From contig NZ_JADBGF010000001.1 of assembly GCF_014873495.1 (NCBI RefSeq), forward strand, positions 2,232,001 through 2,296,000: a DNA stretch of 64,000 nucleotides, read 5' to 3'. Positions within the stretch are counted from its first letter, which is position 1. Each line of letters opens with the position of its first letter. Both the position numbers and the translations under genes were made by a program. This stretch comes from Streptomyces stelliscabiei (GTDB lineage Bacteria > Actinomycetota > Actinomycetes > Streptomycetales > Streptomycetaceae). Of this stretch, positions 1 through 9,696 are shown piece by piece. Below the pieces are notes generated by a model. That model saw only the letters and a program-made list of their open reading frames with translations, made no database searches and was not told where the DNA came from.

Positions 1-848
1 GCCACCAGCACCTGCAGACGCCGTTCCGGCGCCCCGCTCCACCGCCGCGCCCCGTACACCGTCCCGCCCACGAGCGCGCCCAGCCCGACGCCCGCCATCA
101 GCCAGCCGTAGACGGCGTCCCCACCGTTGTCGTCCGCGTACGACACGGCCGCCACCGTGATCGAACCGAGCGCGACACCGACGAAGAAGAACGCGCCCAG
201 CAGCGCCAGCAGCCCCGGAGAGCGCAGCGCGCCCAGCCAGTGTGCCTCGCGGGGAGCCGAACGCCAGGCCCGCGAAGGCGGCGAGACGAGCACCCACAGC
301 GCCCCGAGCACCCCGATGACACTGAGCACCACCAGCGCGGCCGACGCCGACCACAGCGCCACGCACAGGGTCACCAACAACGGCCCCACGGTGAACATGA
401 CCTCCTGCGCCACCGCGTCCATCGCGTACGCCGTGTGCACCTGCTCCTCCCCGCGCAGCACGGAGGACCACAGCGCCCGCAGCCCGCCCTCCAGCGGAGG
501 CGTGAACAGCCCGGCGACCGCCATGGCCGCATACGCCACCGGCAGCGGATCCAGCCCCGACAGGGCGAAGGCCGACATGGCGAGCGCGGACACGACAGCC
601 GCCGGCAGCTGCACACGCGGCTGGCCGTAAAGATCCACGAGCCGTCCCAGCAGCGGCTGCCCCACCGCGTTCGCGAGGCCGTACACGGCCGCCAGCGCGC
701 CCGCGAGGCTGTAGGTGCCGCCCTCCGCCCGGACGAACAGCACGATGGCGATCGCGGCCGTGGCGTTCGGCAACCGGCCCACCAGCGTTCCGGCGAGCAG
801 CCGCGCGGCGTGCCGCGTCCTGAGGATCCCGAGATATCCGGCGGCCAT
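1..848 (-). CDS. MFS transporter (C-terminus beyond window edge)
   Basis: The leftward frame opens at ATG 848 and stays open to base 1, so only the first 282 residues are visible. They show alternating hydrophobic helices and a motif-A-like loop (GRLVDLYGQPR) between helices 2 and 3, as in major facilitator superfamily exporters. A loop after about residue 165 is followed by a second set of helices, which fits a 12-helix protein cut before its end. The gene diverges from a LacI-family regulator 108 bp away, which suggests control by that protein. Substrate unknown; a sugar or drug exporter is equally possible. Confidence 0.85.
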   Translation of the reverse strand, partial: MAAGYLGILRTRHAARLLAGTLVGRLPNATAAIAIVLFVRAEGGTYSLAGALAAVYGLANAVGQPLLGRLVDLYGQPRVQLPAAVVSALAMSAFALSGLDPLPVAYAAMAVAGLFTPPLEGGLRALWSSVLRGEEQVHTAYAMDAVAQEVMFTVGPLLVTLCVALWSASAALVVLSVIGVLGALWVLVSPPSRAWRSAPREAHWLGALRSPGLLALLGAFFFVGVALGSITVAAVSYADDNGGDAVYGWLMAGVGLGALVGGTVYGARRWSGAPERRLQVLV

Positions 849-883
849 GTCCTGCCTCTCGAAGGGCTCTCGACGAGCGACGT

Positions 884-912
884 GTTACGTATAACGTCTC
901 CCGTCATACGTA
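884..912. promoter_or_regulatory. Candidate LacI-family operator between the MFS and regulator genes
   Basis: The divergent gap holds TACGTAT (886-892) and its exact inverted partner ATACGTA (906-912), with a smaller palindrome GTTA-CGTA-TAAC at 884-895 overlapping the left arm. Both arms lie between the two start codons, where a repressor would cover both promoters. LacI-family proteins bind such sites; assignment to this regulator is inferred from position only. Confidence 0.45.
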
Positions 913-956
913 CCATGTGCCCAGCCCACCAGTCCAGACGAAGGAGCACGCCGACC

Positions 957-1979
957 GTGGCACGAGGTAGTACACGGCCCACGAGCCGTGACGTCGCCCA
1001 GGCCGCAGGCGTCTCCCAGGCCGCCGTCTCCCTCGTCCTCGGCGACAAATGGCGCGGCCGCGTCTCCGAGACCACCGCCCAACGCGTCCGCGAAGCCGCA
1101 CGTGACCTCGGCTACCGCCCCAACCTCGCCGCCCGCAACCTCCGCCTCGGCCGCACCCGCACCGTCCTGCTCGTCGTCCCCGCCCTGACCACCGAATTCT
1201 TCGCCGGCGTCTACACCGGCGCCGCCCGCGTCGCCGCCCGCCACGGCTTCGGCGTCGTCCTCTACCCCTCCCCCGAAGGCGTCGGCCCCGCCCGCGACCC
1301 CTTCGCCTCCGCCCAGGCCGCCCTCGACGGCGTGATCGCCTCCTCCATGGCCGCCGACGCCCTCACCGCCATCCGCGGCGACCAGCTCCCCCTGGTGATG
1401 CTCGACAGCGACCCGGACGGCAGCCTCGGCGCCGCCACCGTCAACCTCGACATCCGCGACGGCGTACGACAGATCGCCGACCACCTGCTCGGCCTCGGAC
1501 ACCGCCACTTCCTCCACCTGGCCGCCGACATCCCCTCCTGGACCTTCGACGTCCGCGCACGGGAACTGGCGGTCCGCATCGGCTCCACCCCCGGCACATC
1601 ACTGCACACGGCCGCCGCACCCATCTCCATCGAAGGAGCACTCGCCGCCGCCGAGACCGCGCTGACCCACACCGCGCCGGCCGCACCCCGGCCCACCGCA
1701 CTCGTCTGCGACGACGACAAACTGGCCGCCGGCGCCTACAAGGCCGCACGACGGCTGGGACTACGGGTTCCCGAGGACCTCTCCGTCACCGGACTCGACG
1801 ACCTCGCCCTCGCCACCGCCCTCGACCCCGAACTCACCACCGTCCGCCTGGACGCCGAACAGTTCGGGGAACGCGGCATGGAAGCCCTCCTGGCCGTCCT
1901 GGAAGGACGCACCCCGAGCGAGGGAGACATCCCCGTGCACCTGGTCGTACGCGGATCCACGGCACCGCCGGCGGCCTGA
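957..1979 (+). CDS. LacI-family transcriptional regulator
   Basis: A 340-residue DNA-binding repressor of usual family length. The N-terminal helix-turn-helix reads TSRDVAQAAGVSQAAVSLVL, followed by a hinge (NLAARNLRLGRT) and a periplasmic-binding-protein-like effector domain. GTG 957 is preferred because AAGGAG lies 10 bp upstream; an in-frame ATG at 915 would add 14 residues without a clear ribosome site. It is divergent from the MFS gene, so it probably senses that transporter's substrate or a product. The effector is not predictable from sequence. Confidence 0.9.
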   Translation: MARGSTRPTSRDVAQAAGVSQAAVSLVLGDKWRGRVSETTAQRVREAARDLGYRPNLAARNLRLGRTRTVLLVVPALTTEFFAGVYTGAARVAARHGFGVVLYPSPEGVGPARDPFASAQAALDGVIASSMAADALTAIRGDQLPLVMLDSDPDGSLGAATVNLDIRDGVRQIADHLLGLGHRHFLHLAADIPSWTFDVRARELAVRIGSTPGTSLHTAAAPISIEGALAAAETALTHTAPAAPRPTALVCDDDKLAAGAYKAARRLGLRVPEDLSVTGLDDLALATALDPELTTVRLDAEQFGERGMEALLAVLEGRTPSEGDIPVHLVVRGSTAPPAA

Positions 1980-1993
1980 GCACACAAAGCCGC

Positions 1994-2020
1994 GCGCCCC
2001 GGCCTGTACGGCCGGGGCGC
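1994..2020. terminator. Bidirectional hairpin between LacI regulator and prcA
   Basis: GCGCCCCGGCC pairs perfectly with GGCCGGGGCGC across a 5-base loop, 15 bp after the regulator stop and 31 bp before the end of the convergent prcA. The position suits termination from both sides. Confidence 0.75.
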
Positions 2021-2051
2021 ACTACGGACACGGCCTCGCAGCCGCCGACGC

Positions 2052-2792
2052 CTACTCCTCGTCGTCCGAACTCTCCGCCTCGGTGGCGGCGCCCTCGGCC
2101 TCCAGAAGACGAGCCAGCTGACGGCCGACGATCCGCTTGAACTTGCGCTGCTGCGGACGCGTACGGTCCAGGACCGCCACCTCCAGACGCTCCGCGGGGA
2201 TCTCCCGCTGCGTGCCGTTCGTGTCCCGCGACAGGGCCTGCACGGCCAGCTTCAGAGCCTCCGCCAAGGACACCCCGTCCTGATGGCGCTGGTCCAGATA
2301 GGTGCTGATCTGCTCCGCGTTACCGCCCACCGCGACCGAACCGTGCTCGTCCACGATCGAACCGTCGTGCGGCAGCCGATAGATCTGGTCACCCTCCGGG
2401 GTCTCCCCCACCTCGGCCACGACCAGCTCCACCTCGTACGGCTTCTCGGCCGCCGAGGAGAAGATCGTGCCCAGGGTCTGGGCGTAGACGTTCGCGAGAC
2501 CGCGAGCGGTCACGTCGTCCCGGTCGTAGGTGTACCCACGAAGATCGGCGTAGCGCACACCACCGATCCGCAGGTTCTCGTACTCGTTGTACTTACCGGC
2601 GGCCGCGAAGCCGATCCGGTCGTAGATCTCGCTGAACTTGTGCAGCGCGCGGGACGGGTTCTCGCCGACGAACACGATGCCGTCGGCATACTGCAGCACG
2701 ACCAGGCTGCGGCCACGGGCGATGCCCTTGCGGGCGTACTCCGCCCGGTCCGCCATCGCCTGCTGGGGTGAGACATAGAACGGCGTCGACAC
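2052..2792 (-). CDS. prcA: 20S proteasome alpha subunit
   Basis: A 246-residue alpha subunit that forms the gated outer rings of the cytoplasmic 20S proteasome. The sequence has the alpha-type N-terminus ([28 protein letters not shown]) in place of a cleavable propeptide, then the Ntn-hydrolase fold without catalytic threonine, and an acidic C-terminal tail (ESSDDEE). It starts with GTG behind AAAGGGAC. It is the last gene of the locus, 69 bp after prcB, so alpha and beta subunits are probably cotranslated from one message. Confidence 0.97.
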   Translation of the reverse strand: MSTPFYVSPQQAMADRAEYARKGIARGRSLVVLQYADGIVFVGENPSRALHKFSEIYDRIGFAAAGKYNEYENLRIGGVRYADLRGYTYDRDDVTARGLANVYAQTLGTIFSSAAEKPYEVELVVAEVGETPEGDQIYRLPHDGSIVDEHGSVAVGGNAEQISTYLDQRHQDGVSLAEALKLAVQALSRDTNGTQREIPAERLEVAVLDRTRPQQRKFKRIVGRQLARLLEAEGAATEAESSDDEE

Positions 2793-2861
2793 CGGTTATC
2801 CGTCCCTTTCTGTCGGAGTCACTGGATCACCTTGATAAGGAGGGCCGTCGGGCCGGACCGG

Positions 2862-3707
2862 CTAGAGCAGCGCGGCCCGGGGGCCGTCCGGCTGCTCCAG
2901 ACGCCGCTCCAGGATCGAACGGGCGATGTCGGAGGACTCCTCGTCGGTGAGCCGGCGGAAGCCGTCCTCGGTGATCACGGTGACGATGGGGTAGATCCGG
3001 CGGGCGACATCGGGACCACCGGTCGCCGAGTCGTCGTCTGCCGCGTCGTAGAGGGCCTGGATGACGAGGGTCGTCGCCTCGCCCTCCGAGAGATCGGGAC
3101 GGAACAGCTTCTTCATCGCACCGCGCGCGAAGATCGAACCCGAGCCGGTGGCCGCGTAACCGCTCTCCTCGGAACGACCGCCCGTCACGTCGTACGAGAA
3201 GATGCGGCCCTTCTCCCGGTCCACGTCGTAACCGGCGAACAGCGGCACCACGGCCAGACCCTGCATGGCCATGCCCAGGTTGGAACGGATCATGGTCGAC
3301 AGACGGTTCGCCTTGCCCTCCAGCGACAGCTGCGCGCCTTCGACCTTCTCGAAGTGCTCCAGCTCCAGCTGGAACAGCTTCACCATCTCCACGGCCAGAC
3401 CGGCCGTGCCGGCGATCCCCACCGCCGAGTACTCGTCCGCCGGGAACACCTTCTCGATGTCCCGCTGCGCGATCATGTTCCCCATCGTGGCCCGGCGGTC
3501 ACCGGCGAGCACCACACCACCGGGGAACGACACGGCCACGATCGTCGTGCCGTGCGGGGCCTCGATGACGCCCTGGACCGGCGGCAGCTGCCGCTTGCCG
3601 GGAAGCAGCTCCGGCTGGTGGTCCGACAGGAAGTCCATGAAGGACGACGACCCAGGCGTCAGGAAGGCAGCTGGTAGACGCCCGGTGCTACGAGTGTTGG
3701 CTTCCAC
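2862..3707 (-). CDS. prcB: 20S proteasome beta subunit (catalytic)
   Basis: A 281-residue N-terminal nucleophile hydrolase. The propeptide is residues 1-53; cleavage in HG-TTIVAV exposes Thr54 as catalytic nucleophile, as in other actinobacterial beta subunits. Lys and Asp residues expected around GDRRATMG are present. GTG 3707 is preceded by AAGGAA. The first 49 bases lie inside the 3' end of the upstream endonuclease VII-like gene, suggesting translational coupling. It works with PrcA, Arc, Pup and Dop encoded alongside. Confidence 0.97.
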   Translation of the reverse strand: MEANTRSTGRLPAAFLTPGSSSFMDFLSDHQPELLPGKRQLPPVQGVIEAPHGTTIVAVSFPGGVVLAGDRRATMGNMIAQRDIEKVFPADEYSAVGIAGTAGLAVEMVKLFQLELEHFEKVEGAQLSLEGKANRLSTMIRSNLGMAMQGLAVVPLFAGYDVDREKGRIFSYDVTGGRSEESGYAATGSGSIFARGAMKKLFRPDLSEGEATTLVIQALYDAADDDSATGGPDVARRIYPIVTVITEDGFRRLTDEESSDIARSILERRLEQPDGPRAALL

Positions 3708-4252
3708 GCGTTTCCTTCCAGGTATTCGGCCGCTCGGTTCATCGCTGCGGGGTCATCTCCCAACAGGCCGAGGCCGGAATTGCAGTTGAAGCACAGTACG
3801 CCTCGGACCCTACCCGTCTCATGGCAGTGATCAACCTGCGTAGCTGGCGCCGCCCGGCAGATGCAACAGACGCCCATCTGCGAGGCGATCATCTCGTCAC
3901 GCTCGGCTTCGGTGATGCCGTACTTCCGGCGAAGATGACCAGCTGGGCCAGTAGCCGCCTTGCATGCCTTGCAGCGGCTTGCCAGGCCATCGGGTGCGCT
4001 GTTCTTGCGGTGCCATTCAATGCGGGGCTTCACCTCGCCGCAGCCCCGGCAGTACTTGTGGCCGGGTGGGACGGGCGCCTTTTCGCGCACCGTCCGCCCC
4101 TTCGCCACCTGGCGCTGCCGGTAGTACTCAGCCGAGCACTCCCGGCAGTACGCCTGGAGTCCGTCACGCATGGATTTGTTGCTCGCGAATGCCGTACGCG
4201 GCTTGTTCTCCTGACACCGCGAACACTTCTTGACTTCTCGCTCGCCGAACAC
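3659..4252 (-). CDS. Endonuclease VII-like HNH protein within the proteasome operon
   Basis: A 197-residue protein whose C-terminal half carries the recombination endonuclease VII signature: [19 protein letters not shown] followed by [19 protein letters not shown]. That gives the metal-bound Cys residues and the DHCH catalytic core. The N-terminal half has two Cys-rich zinc-ribbon-like modules (CSRCQ...YCREC and [11 protein letters not shown]...RCKAC). GTG 4252 has GGGAG upstream. It lies 43 bp after pup and overlaps prcB by 49 bp, so it is expressed with the proteasome. The family resolves or nicks branched DNA; a link to protein degradation in DNA repair is only a suggestion. Confidence 0.85.
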   Translation of the reverse strand: MFGEREVKKCSRCQENKPRTAFASNKSMRDGLQAYCRECSAEYYRQRQVAKGRTVREKAPVPPGHKYCRGCGEVKPRIEWHRKNSAPDGLASRCKACKAATGPAGHLRRKYGITEAERDEMIASQMGVCCICRAAPATQVDHCHETGRVRGVLCFNCNSGLGLLGDDPAAMNRAAEYLEGNAWKPTLVAPGVYQLPS

Positions 4253-4295
4253 TCACGAACTCCCCCATCACCTTCAATTCGAAGGCGAAATGGAC

Positions 4296-4511
4296 CTACT
4301 GCCCACCCTTTTGAACGAAGCTTCGAACGAAATCCTCAGCGTTCTCTTCCAAGACATCGTCGATCTCGTCCAGAACCGAGTCCACGTCGTCGCTGAGCTT
4401 CTCCTGCCGCTCCTTGAGGTCCTCCGATGCCTGCGCCTCCGGCGCCGCCTCGGTCTCCTCGGTGGAACGGGTGGCCTTCTGCTGGCCGCCGCCGGTGTCC
4501 TTGGTCGCCAT
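4296..4511 (-). CDS. pup: Prokaryotic ubiquitin-like protein Pup
   Basis: A 71-residue, acidic, largely disordered protein tag. The C-terminal region matches the Arc-binding helix (EDLKERQEKLSDDVDSVLDE) and the end FVQKGGQ. The final Gln must be deamidated to Glu by Dop before ligation to substrate lysines by PafA. ATG 4511 gives the standard MATKDTGGG start; an in-frame upstream codon would add only MRV. It sits 43 bp before the endonuclease gene and 188 bp after dop, which may leave room for its own promoter. Confidence 0.97.
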   Translation of the reverse strand: MATKDTGGGQQKATRSTEETEAAPEAQASEDLKERQEKLSDDVDSVLDEIDDVLEENAEDFVRSFVQKGGQ

Positions 4512-4699
4512 AACCCTCACCCCGCTCTGTTGCCCGACATGGTCGACAGGTCGGCATTCCTGCCGATCGGTGATGATCAGACCCTACAAGCCGGGTCCGA
4601 CATTGGCCCCGTTGTTTCCACAACGTCCGGGGGCCACCTCGATGATTCCCGGACGGCGGTGTTTCCACCCTGCCCGGCTGATCACGATTGGACCCCGGT

Positions 4700-6211
4700 T
4701 CAGTGCCCGGACAGGACCCTGACCAGGTCTTCTGCCGTGCGACAACGGTCCAGGAGCTCCTTGACGTGATTTCGCGTTCCGCGAAGCGGTTCGAGGGTTG
4801 GGACGCGCTGGAGCGAGTCCCGGCCCGGGAGATCGAAGATCACCGAGTCCCAGGAGGCCGCCGCGACGTCGTCGGCGTACTGCTCCAGGCAGCGGCCGCG
4901 GAAGTACGCCCGTGTGTCCTCCGGCGGCTTGGTACGGGCCCGGTCGACGTCCGTCTCGGTCAGGAGGCGCTTCATCCTGCCGCGGGCCGCGAGACGGTTG
5001 TACAGGCCCTTCTCGGCGCGTACGTCGGCGTACTGGAGGTCGACGAGGTGGAGGCGGGCGGCGTCCCAGTCGAGGTCGTCGCGGCGCCGGTAGCCCTCCA
5101 TGAGTTCGCGCTTGGCGACCCAGTCCAGCTCGCCGGACAGGCTCATGGGGTCGTTCTCCAGGCGGTTGAGGGTGTCCTCCCACCTGGCGAGGACGTCCTT
5201 GGTCTGGTCGTCCGCGTCGGCCCCGAAGCGCTCCTCCACGTACTTGCGCGACAGCTCGTAGTACTCCATCTGGAGCTGTACGGCGGTCAGGGTGCGGCCG
5301 CTGCGCAGGGTGACGAGGCGTTGCAGGGTCGGGTCGTGGGAGACCTGGTGGAGGGTGCGTACCGGCTGGTCGACGGCGAGGTCGACGGCGATGAAGCCGT
5401 CCTCGATCATGGAGAGGACCAGGGCCGTGGTGCCCAGTTTCAGGTAGGTGGAGATCTCCGAGAGGTTCGCGTCGCCGATGATGACGTGGAGGCGACGGTA
5501 TTTCTCCGCGTCGGCGTGGGGTTCGTCGCGGGTGTTGATGATGGGTCGTTTGAGGGTGGTCTCCAGGCCGACCTCGACCTCGAAGTAGTCGGCGCGCTGA
5601 CTGAGCTGGAAGCCGTGTTCGTGGCCGTCCTGGCCGATGCCGACGCGGCCGGCGCCGGCGAAGACCTGGCGGGAGACGAAGAACGGGGTGAGGTGGCGCA
5701 CGATGTCCGAGAAGGCGGTTTCCCGCTTCATCAGGTAGTTCTCGTGCGTGCCGTAGGAGGCGCCCTTGTTGTCGGTGTTGTTCTTGTAGAGGTGGATCGG
5801 CTGGGCGCCGGGGAGCTGGGCGGCGCGTTCGGCGGCTTCGGCCATGATGCGTTCGCCGGCTTTGTCCCACAGGACGGCGTCCAGGGGGTTGGTGACCTCG
5901 GGTGCGCTGTATTCGGGGTGGGCGTGGTCGACGTAGAGCCGCGCGCCGTTGGTGAGGATGACATTGGCGAGGCCGATGTCCTCGTCGGTGAGCTGGCTGG
6001 AGTCGGCGGCCTCGCGGGCGAGGTCGAAGCCTCGCGCGTCCCGCAGCGGGTTCTCCTCCTCGAAGTCCCAGCGGGCCCTGCGGGCCCGGTGCATCGCCGC
6101 TGCGTAGGCGTTGACGATCTGGGACGAGGTGAGCATGGCATTGGCATTGGGGTGGCCGGGGACGGAGATCCCGTACTCCGTCTCGATGCCCATTACTCGC
6201 CGTACGGTCAT
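4700..6211 (-). CDS. dop: Pup deamidase/depupylase Dop
   Basis: A 503-residue member of the carboxylate-amine ligase fold shared with PafA and glutamine synthetase. The start [21 protein letters not shown] is typical of Dop, as is the extended loop after it; PafA begins differently. Dop deamidates the Pup C-terminal Gln using ATP as cofactor and also removes Pup from conjugates. The metal/ATP residues are in GIETEYGI and the HENY segment ([11 protein letters not shown]). It lies between arc and pup. No PafA is present in this window. Confidence 0.93.
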   Translation of the reverse strand: MTVRRVMGIETEYGISVPGHPNANAMLTSSQIVNAYAAAMHRARRARWDFEEENPLRDARGFDLAREAADSSQLTDEDIGLANVILTNGARLYVDHAHPEYSAPEVTNPLDAVLWDKAGERIMAEAAERAAQLPGAQPIHLYKNNTDNKGASYGTHENYLMKRETAFSDIVRHLTPFFVSRQVFAGAGRVGIGQDGHEHGFQLSQRADYFEVEVGLETTLKRPIINTRDEPHADAEKYRRLHVIIGDANLSEISTYLKLGTTALVLSMIEDGFIAVDLAVDQPVRTLHQVSHDPTLQRLVTLRSGRTLTAVQLQMEYYELSRKYVEERFGADADDQTKDVLARWEDTLNRLENDPMSLSGELDWVAKRELMEGYRRRDDLDWDAARLHLVDLQYADVRAEKGLYNRLAARGRMKRLLTETDVDRARTKPPEDTRAYFRGRCLEQYADDVAAASWDSVIFDLPGRDSLQRVPTLEPLRGTRNHVKELLDRCRTAEDLVRVLSGH

Positions 6212-6393
6212 GCGGCCCTCCTTGCCCGGCGGCGCCCTCGGTCGGGGACGCTGCTCAAGTACCGCTGGCGCTCCGGTGCGTGTGCGGTGCCCGTCCCCGC
6301 ACTGCGCGACTCGGCGGTACGAACGAGCCTAGAACGGCTCCGCGCTGGTGGGGAGATCATTTGCGTCATTGCTCTGCTCCGGCTCGTGCCTGG

Positions 6394-6447
6394 AAAACAC
6401 TCGGCTGCGGGTACCCATGAAGGGCACCCGCAGCCGCCCTGTGTTTT
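6394..6447 (-). terminator. Strong terminator after arc
   Basis: Read leftwards the RNA forms a 10-bp stem (GGCTGCGGGT at 6403-6412 with ACCCGCAGCC at 6426-6435), flanked by AAAACAC at 6394-6400 pairing with GTGTTTT at 6441-6447, giving a U-rich 3' side. It begins within the last codons of arc and precedes dop by about 180 bp. This implies dop and pup have a promoter in 6212-6393, or depend on readthrough. Confidence 0.8.
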
Positions 6448-8212
6448 ACAGGTACTGTCCGGTGTTCGCCACCGTGTCGATGGAGCGTCCGGTGTCGGCG
6501 CCCTGCTTTCCGGTGATCAGCGTACGGATGTAGACGATCCGTTCGCCCTTCTTTCCGGAGATTCGGGCCCAGTCGTCCGGGTTGGTGGTGTTGGGCAGGT
6601 CCTCGTTCTCCTTGAACTCGTCCACGCAGGCCTGGAGGAGGTGGGAGACGCGGAGGCCCTTCTGGTTCTTGTCGAGGAAGTCCTTGATGGCCATTTTCTT
6701 GGCGCGGCCGACGATGTTCTCGATCATGGCGCCGGAGTTGAAGTCCTTGAAGTAGAGGACTTCCTTGTCTCCGTTGGCGTAGGTGACTTCCAGGAAGCGG
6801 TTTTCCTCGGATTCGGCGTACATGTGTTCCACAGCCGTCTGGATCATGCTCTGGACGGTGGTGGTCTTGGAGCCGCCGTGTTCGCCGAGGTCGTCCGTGT
6901 GGAGCGGGAGACGCTCGGTGAGGTACTTCTGGAAGATGTCCTTGGCCGCTTCGGCGTCCGGACGCTCGATCTTGATCTTCACGTCGAGCCGGCCGGGGCG
7001 CAGGATGGCGGGGTCGATCATGTCCTCACGGTTGGAGGCGCCGATGACCACGACGTTCTGCAGGCCTTCCACGCCGTCGATCTCGGCGAGCAGCTGCGGG
7101 ACGATGGTGTTCTCCACGTCCGAGCTGACGCCGGATCCGCGGGTGCGGAAGAGGGATTCCATCTCGTCGAAGAAGACGATGACGGGGGTGCCCTCGCTGG
7201 CCTTCTCCCTCGCACGCTGGAAGACGAGGCGGATCTGCCGCTCGGTCTCGCCGACGTACTTGTTGAGAAGCTCCGGGCCCTTGATGTTGAGGAAGAAGCT
7301 CTTGCCCTGGGCCTGGCCGGTGACTTCGGCGACCTTTTTGGCCAGCGAGTTGGCCACGGCCTTGGCGATGAGCGTCTTTCCGCATCCGGGGGGTCCGTAG
7401 AGCAGGACACCCTTGGGCGGGCGCAGTTCGTGCTCCTTGAACAGGTCCGGATAGAGGTAGGGGAGCTCGACCGCGTCGCGGATCATCTCGATCTGGTTGC
7501 CGAGGCCACCGATCTGCTCGTACCCGATGTCGGGGACCTCTTCGAGGACGAGTTCCTCGACCTCGCTCTTGGGCACGACCTCGTAGACGTAGCCGGAGCG
7601 GGGTTCGAGCAGGAGGGCGTCGCCGGGGCGGATGGTGATGTCCAGCAGCGGCTCGGCGAGCCGCACCACCCGTTCCTCGTCGGTGTGCCCCTGTACCAGT
7701 GCGCGCTCGCCGTCCTCGAGGATCTCCTTGAGGGTGACGATGTCGCCGACGCTCTCGTACTCCATGGCCTCGACCACGTTGAGAGCTTCGTTGAGCATCA
7801 CTTCCTGGCCTCGCCGGAGCTCTTCCAGGTCGACGCTGGGGCTGACGTTCACGCGGAGTTTTCGGCCTCCGGTGAAGATGTCGGCCGTGCCGTCCTCGTT
7901 CGCCGTGAGGAAGACACCGAAGCCGGCCGGCGGCTGTGCGAGCCGGTCGACTTCCTCCTTGAGGGCCACGATCTGGTCGCGGGCCTCACGGAGGGTGTTG
8001 GCGAGCCGCTCGTTCTGTGCGGACACGCCGGCCAGATTGGTCTGCAGCTCGACGATCCGCTCTTCGAGAATCCTCGTGTGTCGCGGAGAGTCGGCGAGCT
8101 TGCGTCGCAGGACGGCGATCTCCTGCTCAAGGTAGGCAATCTGCCCGGACGGGTCGTCGGACCCTCGTCCCGGGCGGATGCCGCGGTTCATGTCGTCGTC
8201 GTGGGCTGCCAC
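6446..8212 (-). CDS. arc: Proteasome-associated AAA ATPase Arc/Mpa
   Basis: A 588-residue hexameric unfoldase that binds Pup and feeds conjugates to the 20S core. Seen in order: N-terminal coiled coil (about residues 17-75) that captures Pup, OB-fold interdomain, and an AAA module with Walker A (GPPGCGKT), Walker B ([10 protein letters not shown]) and arginine finger region. The C-terminus GQYL has the penultimate Tyr used to dock in proteasome alpha pockets. GTG 8212 is chosen because a GGAGG-type site lies just upstream and gives the family start [14 protein letters not shown] 8230 would add six residues over that site. Confidence 0.97.
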   Translation of the reverse strand: MAAHDDDMNRGIRPGRGSDDPSGQIAYLEQEIAVLRRKLADSPRHTRILEERIVELQTNLAGVSAQNERLANTLREARDQIVALKEEVDRLAQPPAGFGVFLTANEDGTADIFTGGRKLRVNVSPSVDLEELRRGQEVMLNEALNVVEAMEYESVGDIVTLKEILEDGERALVQGHTDEERVVRLAEPLLDITIRPGDALLLEPRSGYVYEVVPKSEVEELVLEEVPDIGYEQIGGLGNQIEMIRDAVELPYLYPDLFKEHELRPPKGVLLYGPPGCGKTLIAKAVANSLAKKVAEVTGQAQGKSFFLNIKGPELLNKYVGETERQIRLVFQRAREKASEGTPVIVFFDEMESLFRTRGSGVSSDVENTIVPQLLAEIDGVEGLQNVVVIGASNREDMIDPAILRPGRLDVKIKIERPDAEAAKDIFQKYLTERLPLHTDDLGEHGGSKTTTVQSMIQTAVEHMYAESEENRFLEVTYANGDKEVLYFKDFNSGAMIENIVGRAKKMAIKDFLDKNQKGLRVSHLLQACVDEFKENEDLPNTTNPDDWARISGKKGERIVYIRTLITGKQGADTGRSIDTVANTGQYL

Positions 8213-8469
8213 GGTCCTCACCTCCTCCAAGGGGAGCTGGACGCTTCCAGACCCTACCTGGGTGGGTGTCGATTGAAACCCCTAGATCACAAAGACGGTC
8301 GGGGTGTGTCCGATCTTCACCCTTGCGCTCTCCCTCACGCCAGGGGAATACCCACCGAACATGATTGGGAAGCCGCCCCGGGTAGGGTCGAAGTGTTCAA
8401 CACCCGTCGGAGCCTGCATCGTTCCCGAACGGCTCGGCGGTGGAGACGACGATCGAGGGGACCGGAGAG

Positions 8470-8775
8470 ATGACCGTGCAGCAGGAGGCCGGGGCCGAGG
8501 GCGAGGCGCTCGAGGTCTGGATCGACCAGGACCTCTGCACCGGCGACGGTATCTGCGTCCAGTACGCGCCCGAGGTGTTCGAGCTGGACATCGACGGGCT
8601 GGCCTATGTGAAGAGCCCGGGTGAGGAGTTGTTGCAGGCTCCGGGGGCGACAACGCCCGTTCCGCTGCCGCTTCTCACGGACGTGGTGGACTCCGCGAAG
8701 GAGTGTCCGGGCGAGTGCATTCATGTACGTCGCGTTTCGGACAGGGTCGAGGTGTTCGGTCCTGACGCGGAGTGA
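8470..8775 (+). CDS. Small ferredoxin (3Fe-4S or 4Fe-4S type)
   Basis: A 101-residue acidic electron carrier. Cluster ligands appear as CTGDGIC and CPGEC; the middle position of the usual CxxCxxC motif is Asp, as in ferredoxins holding a 3Fe-4S cluster or a labile 4Fe-4S cluster. About 25 residues (SPGEELLQAPGATTPVPLPL) are inserted between the two ligand groups. ATG 8470 has GAGGGG 9 bp upstream; GTG 8440 would lengthen it by ten residues. It diverges from arc and has no adjacent P450 or reductase, so the partner is unknown. Confidence 0.85.
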   Translation: MTVQQEAGAEGEALEVWIDQDLCTGDGICVQYAPEVFELDIDGLAYVKSPGEELLQAPGATTPVPLPLLTDVVDSAKECPGECIHVRRVSDRVEVFGPDAE

Positions 8776-8864
8776 CCCACCCGGCACTCCGCGTCGCCGC
8801 GTGTCTGCTTTCTCACAGCGGGTTTGCCGGGTGATCACTTCCCGTTCGCCCGAGGTGGGCGGTG

Positions 8865-9446
8865 TCAGACGTTTTGTGTTCCGGCGGGCGTCGAGCGTAC
8901 GAACGCCCCGTTCTTCCACTGCCACTTGACGCGGTCGGTGACGTCGGGGCAGCAGTTGGGTACGTCGGCCGACGAGTAGCCGTGCAGGGTGGCGGTGACG
9001 GCGGCGTCCCGGACGGCGAAGTCGGACACCGTCTCGCGGTCCTTGGGGTTCACGAGGGTGGCGACGACGCGGGGCCGGGCGGCGTCGGTGGAGCGGGTGA
9101 GGACGTAGACGCCGTCGGGCGGGGTTCCCATGCTGGCGTCGCAGTGCACGACGGCCACGGTCTCGGGGCGGCCGTCCGCGTCGAGGTCTCCGGAGGCCTG
9201 CTTCTTCACCACGATGCCGACGGGTCCGCAGTCGAGGGGGAGGTCCGCCTCGGTGGGGTCGGGGGCGGCCACGGCGGCCGGGGCGGGGTTCGCCTTCGGG
9301 GTGGGCTGGGCCGCTCGTGCCGCGTCGGGCTGGAGGGCGGACGACAGGGCGACGACGCCGGCGAGGGCGGTGGCCGTGGCGAGCCAGTGGATGGGGCGGG
9401 TGTGCGCGTGTGCGTGTGCCAGTTCCGGGACGGCGGATTGCTGCAC
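8865..9446 (-). CDS. Secreted protein of unknown function
   Basis: A 193-residue protein with an N-terminal export signal (hydrophobic WLATATALAGVVALSSAL, then an AxA-type site near DAARAAQ). The mature part contains DLDADGRPETVAVVHCDA, an FG-GAP/VCBS-like acidic calcium-binding motif, and paired cysteines (NCCPD). GTG 9446 is preferred because AGGAG lies 9-13 bp upstream; upstream residues look non-coding. It is probably extracellular. No enzyme family was recognised. Confidence 0.7.
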   Translation of the reverse strand: MQQSAVPELAHAHAHTRPIHWLATATALAGVVALSSALQPDAARAAQPTPKANPAPAAVAAPDPTEADLPLDCGPVGIVVKKQASGDLDADGRPETVAVVHCDASMGTPPDGVYVLTRSTDAARPRVVATLVNPKDRETVSDFAVRDAAVTATLHGYSSADVPNCCPDVTDRVKWQWKNGAFVRSTPAGTQNV

Positions 9447-9651
9447 TAGGAGCGTCTCCTGGGGGTGCTGTGCCGGTGGGGGTGACCCGCATGGTGCCAC
9501 ACGTCACAGGGGGGTGGAACGGCGGGGTGGGTGGTTCCCGCGGCTTTCCGGTGGTGCGGCAACGGCGGAGCGCCGTGCCCGAGTTCGCGGGCGCTGCCGG
9601 GAACTCGGGCATGTCAGGGGTGCGTTGTCCGCGGTGGGCGGCCGTCCACGG

Positions 9652-9687
9652 CACCGGGGCGGGCGGCGTGGGCCGCCCGCCCCGGTG
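9652..9687 (-). terminator. Terminator after trmI
   Basis: CACCGGGGCGGGCGGC and its exact complement form a 16-bp stem with a 4-base loop, 9 bp downstream of the trmI stop. The rest of 9447-9696 is promoter space for the leftward secreted protein, with no further gene visible. Confidence 0.8.
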
Positions 9688-9696
9688 GGTGGTGGT

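Noticed and set aside
4688..8473. Very long plus-strand frame opposite dop and arc
   Set aside because: It is the complement of genes with clear Pup-system motifs. The long open frame reflects third-position GC bias.
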